DNA of 5,706 bases, taken from contig CAUEKL010000151.1 in NCBI GenBank assembly GCA_959018215.1, positions 1-5,706 on the forward strand, read 5' to 3'. The notes beneath the pieces were generated by a model that saw nothing but the letters and a program-made list of their open reading frames with translations, was not told the DNA's origin and did not search any database. Made by a program: the position numbers and the translations under genes. The number at the start of each line of letters is the position of its first letter. Position 1 is the stretch's first letter. Of the stretch, positions 1 to 5,706 are shown one piece after another. Source of the DNA: an uncultured Gemmiger sp. (GTDB taxonomy: Bacteria; Bacillota; Clostridia; Oscillospirales; Ruminococcaceae).

Positions 1-15
1 AGGAAGCGAAAAGTC

Positions 16-35
16 CCACCGTTCCGATGCGGTGG
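16..35. repeat. Small hairpin at left border of the duplication
   Basis: CCACCG (16-21) and CGGTGG (30-35) form a 6-bp stem with an 8-base loop. It lies just outside the left arm, mirroring the hairpin at 469-485 just outside the right arm. There is no T-tract, so it is not a terminator. The sequences of the two border hairpins are not clearly related. Confidence 0.45.
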
Positions 36-42
36 ACGCCGG

Positions 43-60
43 CTGGGGCTGCGGCCCCAG
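43..60. repeat. GC-rich 7-bp hairpin in the left arm
   Basis: CTGGGGC (43-49) pairs perfectly with GCCCCAG (54-60) around a TGCG loop. The matching stretch in the right arm (about 449-463) does not keep this stem, so unlike the other side hairpins this one is not mirrored. Confidence 0.6.
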
Positions 61-90
61 ACCCCAAGATGCGGCCACCTTACGACGGCC

Positions 91-118
91 TACTCACCGG
101 TCTGGGGACCGGTGAGTA
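91..118. repeat. Perfect 11-bp hairpin, left copy
   Basis: TACTCACCGGT (91-101) and ACCGGTGAGTA (108-118) are perfect complements around a CTGGGG loop. Its mirror partner in the right arm is the hairpin at 389-411. The loop (TGGGG) and outer CTCA/TGAG pairs are shared, but the inner five pairs differ, with both sides changed together. There is no following T-tract. Confidence 0.85.
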
Positions 119-170
119 AGGAATGGATTTAATACCATTTCTCGGCAGCAGCTGCTAACGGGAATAGAGA

Positions 171-304
171 TTGGCTCCCCTGTGTAAGGGGAGCTGGCAG
201 CCGAAGGCTGACTGAGGGGTTGGAGACCTGGTGTCATTGCCCGGCGCAGACTTACCAACCCCTTCGCCGCTGCGCGGCACCTCCCCTTACACAGGGGAGG
301 CTTA
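171..304. repeat. Inner inverted repeat with mirrored hairpins, MITE-like
   Basis: The left arm (171-223) and the reverse complement of the right arm (255-304) share CTCCCCTGTGTAAGGGGAG and GGGGTTGG. Each arm folds into two side hairpins. On the left these are 174-194 (8-bp stem, GTGTA loop) and 198-210 (CAGCC-GAA-GGCTG). On the right they are 280-300 (8-bp stem, TACAC loop) and 266-278 (GCCGC-TGC-GCGGC). About 31 bases separate the arms. Units with a CTCCCCTGTGTAAGGGGAG core are, to my recollection, dispersed in genomes of the Faecalibacterium/Subdoligranulum group, which I could not verify here. No coding capacity is evident. Confidence 0.8.
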
Positions 305-388
305 TGGGCTAGGTTGTAGCTAAACCAGCCACCTTTTTCCGCGTTATCAACGGCTTTCCGGCTACGCCATTTCAAATCATTTTCCTTG

Positions 389-411
389 CTCAGGCCCCCC
401 CAGGGCCTGAG
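389..411. repeat. Perfect 9-bp hairpin, right copy
   Basis: CTCAGGCCC (389-397) pairs with GGGCCTGAG (403-411) around a 5-base loop. It occupies the position in the right arm that mirrors the 91-118 hairpin. The pairing is preserved although five of the nine base pairs are different. Confidence 0.85.
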
Positions 412-468
412 AAGGCCGTCGGTAGGTGGCCGCATCTCAGTAGGGCAAGGCTTCTAGCCCCAACCAAT

Positions 469-485
469 GGCCGCTGTGCGCGGCC
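469..485. repeat. Small GC hairpin at right border of the duplication
   Basis: GGCCGC (469-474) and GCGGCC (480-485) form a 6-bp stem with a TGTGC loop, directly after the right arm ends. There is no T-tract. Confidence 0.5.
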
Positions 486-500
486 GGATGATAGCGGAAT

Positions 501-521
501 CAACACTTCGTGTTGTTTTTT
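501..521 (+). terminator. Terminator-like hairpin with T6 tract
   Basis: CAACAC (501-506) pairs with GTGTTG (510-515) around a TTC loop and is followed immediately by six T residues (516-521). This is the layout of a rho-independent terminator for transcription entering from the left. The stem is short and fairly AT-rich, so it would be weak alone. The last five T residues also form the left side of the next palindrome (517-547). It would separate gyrA transcription from anything upstream. Confidence 0.45.
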
Positions 522-547
522 CTATCGTGCCGGGCACGATAGAAAAA
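517..547. repeat. Perfect 14-bp-stem palindrome
   Basis: TTTTTCTATCGTGC (517-530) and GCACGATAGAAAAA (534-547) are exact complements around a 3-base CGG loop. Since T runs lie on the left strand and A runs on the right, a transcript from either direction ends the stem in A or U tracts, so it could serve as a bidirectional terminator. Equally it could be a dispersed palindromic repeat. Translated in the matching frame, both strands give the same peptide, FSIVPGTIEK. Confidence 0.85.
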
Positions 548-597
548 GCCGCAGCCCTGGTCGGCGGCCGCCGCATCGAAACGGCGGGCCCTTTTCG

Positions 598-623
598 TTT
601 CCTTTTCGGGCACGAAAAGGAAA
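598..623. repeat. 11-bp-stem hairpin
   Basis: TTTCCTTTTCG (598-608) pairs with CGAAAAGGAAA (613-623) around a GGCA loop. It shares the 9-mer CGGGCACGA (607-615) with the previous palindrome (531-539), but uses a different pairing register there. A 12-bp self-complementary block, CGGCGGCCGCCG (562-573), lies between the two hairpins. Confidence 0.75.
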
Positions 624-650
624 GACCAACCGGAAAGCAGCTGTTAGCAA

Positions 651-670
651 GGAAACAAGCAAATGTTTCC
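651..670. repeat. Weak hairpin in the putative gyrA leader
   Basis: GGAAAC (651-656) can pair with GTTTCC (665-670) around an 8-base loop. It lies about 75 bases before the gyrA start, in otherwise weakly structured DNA. No T-tract follows (CTAAAAAG). It may be chance. Confidence 0.3.
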
Positions 671-733
671 CTAAAAAGACACCCCCCACGGCAAAATCGC
701 CAAATTCCAGATTCGTTTCTATCCTTCCCAGAA

Positions 734-740
734 AGGTGAG
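734..740 (+). promoter_or_regulatory. Ribosome-binding site of gyrA
   Basis: AGGTGAG within GAAAGGTGAG is complementary to the 16S rRNA 3' end. It lies 5 bases before the ATG at 746, which supports that start over the later in-frame ATG at 764 (Met7). Confidence 0.75.
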
Positions 741-745
741 TACCA

Positions 746-3325
<2,580 letters not shown>

Positions 3326-3343
3326 GCCCCCGCAACCTGATGT

Positions 3344-3350
3344 AAAGGGG
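3344..3350 (+). promoter_or_regulatory. Ribosome-binding site of the membrane protein gene
   Basis: AAAGGGG, eight bases before the ATG at 3359 and inside the 33-bp gap after gyrA, supports independent translation initiation within a shared transcript. Confidence 0.6.
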
Positions 3351-3358
3351 AAAACCGC

Positions 3359-5686
3359 ATGCAGATCGTACTGAAAACGAAAAAGGGCCCGGTGGCCCTG
3401 CCCCGGTGGATGCCCCTGCTGTTGCTGGTGGAACTGGTCTGGCTGGTCCTGGTATGTACCCGGGGCCTGGGCACCCAGGGGGAGATGACCTTCTCCCCTG
3501 CCCAGTTCACCAACCAGTACACCGACACCCTGACCCTGCAGACCGGGGCGGACGGGTCGGTGACCCCGGACCCTGGGAACACCACCCTCTTCGATACCCT
3601 GGAACCCCGGGCGGCGGACGACGAGACCCCGCCCCCTTCCCTGCTGGCCAGTACACCCTTCTCCCTGCCCGGGGGACGGTACCTGCTCACCGTGACCTAC
3701 GCGGCGGGGCAGGATGCCCAGCTGCAGCTGCTGCCGGAATCGGCGGATGTCATCGACATGACCCTGACCCTGCCCGCCACCGGAGGGAGCGAAAATACCG
3801 TCACCGGCATCGTCTGGCTGGAACAGAATGACGGCGCCGCCCGGCTGGTGTTCGGGGCGGACCACGGGGACTGGACCCTGACCTCGGTGACCCTCCACCG
3901 CCAGGGCTGGTATGATGCCGCCTGCGCGGTGGGCCTGCTGCTCCTGTTCCTGCTGGCCGATGGGCTGCTGATGGCCCTGCTCCCCGGTACCGGCCTGGTC
4001 CGGGACCCGGGAAACCGGGTGGTGGGCCTGACCCTGGCCGGGCTGGTATTGCTGTGCAGCCTGCCGGTGCTCACCGATGCCGTCTCCTACGGGTTTGACC
4101 TGAGTTTCCATATGTCCCGGCTGGCCGGTGTGGCCGAAGGGCTGGCCCAGGGTCAGTTCCCGGTGCGCATCTACCCCAATTTTTTGAACGGCTACGGCTA
4201 TGCCAGCCCCCTGTTTTACGGGGATCTGCTCCTCTACTTCCCGGCCCTGCTCATGCTGGCGGGCATGCCCCTCTTCCGGGCATATAACCTGCTGCTGGTG
4301 GGGGTGCATGTCCTCACCGCTCTGCTGAGCTGGTGGAGCTTCTCCCGCATCTTCAAGGGACGGGCGGCGGCCCTCACCGCCACCGCCCTGTACATGACTG
4401 CCTATTACCGGCTGTTCAACATGTACTACCGCCCGGCTCTGGGCGAGACCTGCGCCCAAACCTTTTTGCCCCTGATTCTCTACGGCTTCTGGGCCCTGTA
4501 CGCCGACGACGCCGACGAGACCCAGCGCCGCCGCGCCTTTCTGCCCCTGGCCTTCGGGTTCAGCGGGGTGATCCTCACCCACACCATCACCACCGAGCTG
4601 GCTGCCATCGCGGCGGTGTTCACCGTGCTGCTGTGCGCAAAACGGGCTTTCCGGCCCCAGCGGCTGCTGACTTTGCTCAAGGGCGCCGGGCTGACGGTGC
4701 TGCTGTGCGCCTGGTTCGTGGTGCCCATGCTTCAGGAGCTGGGCGGGGAGTACCGCTTCCGGGCGGATTCCAACGCCATCGACCCGGCGGACTACGCCAT
4801 CTCCATTGCCAACCTGCTCCAGCCCTGGAACGCCAAGGTGGATTACATCCGCCTGGGGGCGCCTTTGCTGCTGGCAGCGGCGGGACTGCTGGTGCTGCTG
4901 GTCTGGAAAAAGGACCTGCCCAGCCGGGGCCGCCAGGTAGGGATCGCCGGACTGGTGCTGGGCACCGCCGCCACCCTGCTGGTGGGCTACAAAGGCTGGA
5001 CCACCCTTGCGGGCTGGATGGGGGAATCCGTCGGCCGGATGTTTTTGAACTTCCAGTTCCCCTTCCGGTTCCTGGTGTTTGCGGTGCTGGGGCTGGCCGC
5101 CGCGGGCGGCGCCCTGGTATACCTGCTGGGCCGCACGGCGGGGGTACGCCCGGCCCGGTTGTGCGCCGCGGGGCTCATCGCGTTGGCGGTGGTCTTTGCG
5201 GGGCTGGACCTGACCCCTTACGTGGACGCCCAGTTCGGCCGCAGCCGCCACGGCACCACCGAGGGACTTTCGGACACCACCACCAGCAGCGCCATGGAGT
5301 ATCTGCCCTCGGCCTTTGCCCTGGAACAGGCGGAAAACCCCGACCTTTCCCCCAGCGACAACCTGAGCTGTACGGTGGTGGAAAAGGGCAGCCTGCGGTA
5401 TACCCTGCGGCTGGTCAATGAGAGTGCCGATGCCAACGCCAACCTGGAACTGCCCCTGGTGTATTACCCGGGGTATCAGGTTCTTTCCAACGACGGCGGC
5501 GCCGCCACCGTCACCCAGGGCGAGACCGGCCAGGTGGCCGTGGTCCTGGCACCCGGCTACGACGGCACCCTCACCGTGGGCTTCGCCGAGCCCCTGTCCT
5601 GGCGGGCGGCCGAAGTCGTCAGCGGGCTGACTGTGGTGGGGCTGCTCGTCTGGCTGGTCCGGGACCGGGAACGGAAAAAAGCATAA
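3359..5686 (+). CDS. GT-C-like polytopic membrane protein (PTPS_related/YfhO-like)
   Basis: A 775-aa integral membrane protein with roughly 12 to 14 hydrophobic segments. A basic N-terminus (KTKK) precedes TM1 (about 17-34). A beta-rich, probably extracytoplasmic stretch (about 38-183, with LPGGRYLLTVTY) follows, then TM2 (about 186-208). The core starts at TM3 (about 224-243), after which come D247 in FDLSFHMSR, NGYGYASPLFYG (277-288), YYRPALGE with E363, THTITTEL (407-414) and NFQFPFRFL near 564. A second soluble stretch (about 620-745, with YYPGYQ) precedes the last TM (about 751-768) and the cytoplasmic RDRERKK tail. This order resembles the PTPS_related (PF10131) and YfhO families, polyprenyl-phosphate-sugar-type GT-C proteins. 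D247, in the first outside loop of the core, is the likely catalytic acid/base. The substrate is unknown; a role in envelope polysaccharide or teichoic-acid decoration is inference. It starts 33 bp after gyrA, probably in the same operon. Confidence 0.8.
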   Translation: MQIVLKTKKGPVALPRWMPLLLLVELVWLVLVCTRGLGTQGEMTFSPAQFTNQYTDTLTLQTGADGSVTPDPGNTTLFDTLEPRAADDETPPPSLLASTPFSLPGGRYLLTVTYAAGQDAQLQLLPESADVIDMTLTLPATGGSENTVTGIVWLEQNDGAARLVFGADHGDWTLTSVTLHRQGWYDAACAVGLLLLFLLADGLLMALLPGTGLVRDPGNRVVGLTLAGLVLLCSLPVLTDAVSYGFDLSFHMSRLAGVAEGLAQGQFPVRIYPNFLNGYGYASPLFYGDLLLYFPALLMLAGMPLFRAYNLLLVGVHVLTALLSWWSFSRIFKGRAAALTATALYMTAYYRLFNMYYRPALGETCAQTFLPLILYGFWALYADDADETQRRRAFLPLAFGFSGVILTHTITTELAAIAAVFTVLLCAKRAFRPQRLLTLLKGAGLTVLLCAWFVVPMLQELGGEYRFRADSNAIDPADYAISIANLLQPWNAKVDYIRLGAPLLLAAAGLLVLLVWKKDLPSRGRQVGIAGLVLGTAATLLVGYKGWTTLAGWMGESVGRMFLNFQFPFRFLVFAVLGLAAAGGALVYLLGRTAGVRPARLCAAGLIALAVVFAGLDLTPYVDAQFGRSRHGTTEGLSDTTTSSAMEYLPSAFALEQAENPDLSPSDNLSCTVVEKGSLRYTLRLVNESADANANLELPLVYYPGYQVLSNDGGAATVTQGETGQVAVVLAPGYDGTLTVGFAEPLSWRAAEVVSGLTVVGLLVWLVRDRERKKA

Positions 5687-5706
5687 GTCTTTCTCTTCAC
5701 CCGGGG

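Larger units (their letters stand above)
41..465. repeat. Long imperfect inverted duplication (MITE/BIME-like)
   Basis: The left arm (41 to about 135) matches the reverse complement of the right arm (about 370-465). The clearest parts are 69-90 against 414-435 (GATGCGGCCACC paired with GGTGGCCGCATC, and GGCC blocks), 41-49 against 457-465 (GGCTGGGGC against the complement of AGCCCCAACC), and the AAGGAA...GATTT block near 117-130. The arms enclose a second inverted repeat (171-304), and weak similarity continues between them (near 150-165 and 335-355), so nearly the whole 425 bp looks like two head-to-head copies of one module. There is no transposase, and no terminal target-site duplication that I can recognise. 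It could be a non-autonomous mobile element, two converged REP-like repeats, or DNA encoding a structured RNA. Confidence 0.75.
1..745. other. Non-coding, hairpin-dense region upstream of gyrA
   Basis: No reading frame here has both a plausible ribosome-binding site and recognisable protein sequence. All three plus frames are open over roughly the first 110 to 130 bases (stops at about 110-112, 117-119 and 130-132), so I cannot exclude that the left edge holds the tail of an upstream gene. However, those frames run straight through palindromes and read like repeat DNA. The rest is a chain of inverted repeats, listed separately. From about 624 to 733 the DNA is A-rich and less structured, as expected for a gyrA promoter/leader, but I find no convincing -35/-10 pair there. 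Confidence 0.7.

Noticed and set aside
94..435. A 113-aa minus-strand frame within the inverted duplication
   Set aside because: It lies entirely within repeat DNA, and its sequence is explained by the arms and side hairpins.
41..465. CRISPR array or tRNA in the repeat region
   Set aside because: The repeats are inverted rather than regularly spaced direct repeats, and no cloverleaf with a T-loop (GGTTCGA-like) is present.
697..725. Possible gyrA promoter (TCGCCA, 17 bases, TATCCT)
   Set aside because: Each box matches the consensus at only four of six positions, and the leader would be only about 14 bases. It is too weak to call without a mapped start site.
3326..3358. Possible terminator between the two genes
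   Set aside because: There is no inverted repeat and no T-tract, only a ribosome-binding site.

Overview
The window is a GC-rich stretch (strongly G/C-ending codons, apparently above 60% GC in the genes). It holds two co-directional plus-strand genes preceded by about 745 bases of non-coding, repeat-dense DNA. The GyrA sequence, the AGG-rich ribosome-binding sites and the style of the palindromic repeats suggest a GC-rich Gram-positive gut Clostridia, most likely the Faecalibacterium/Gemmiger/Subdoligranulum branch of the Oscillospiraceae. That assignment is inferred from memory of family features and is not a database match.

Region 1-745 contains no convincing gene. Positions 41-465 form one imperfect inverted duplication. 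Its outer arms (about 41-135 and 370-465) enclose an inner, better-conserved inverted repeat (171-223 against 255-304). Each half carries small side hairpins at mirrored positions. Where the halves differ in these hairpins, the changes are mostly paired, so the stems survive. This is followed by a short hairpin with a T6 tract (501-521, terminator-like), a perfect 14-bp-stem palindrome (517-547), an 11-bp-stem hairpin (598-623) and a weak hairpin (651-670). No gyrB is present, so if it lies upstream it is separated from gyrA by this block.

Region 746-3325 is a complete gyrA (859 aa) with the catalytic tyrosine (Tyr129), a canonical GyrA-box (QNRGGRG) and an acidic C-terminal tail. At the key quinolone-contact position it has Ala90 instead of Ser/Thr.

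Region 3359-5686 lies 33 bp downstream with its own ribosome-binding site. It encodes a 775-aa multi-spanning membrane protein resembling the GT-C-fold PTPS_related/YfhO-like families, probably an envelope glycosyltransferase of unknown substrate. The short gap without a terminator suggests co-transcription with gyrA, although the two products have no obvious functional link. The final 20 bases (5687-5706) hold nothing I can identify.
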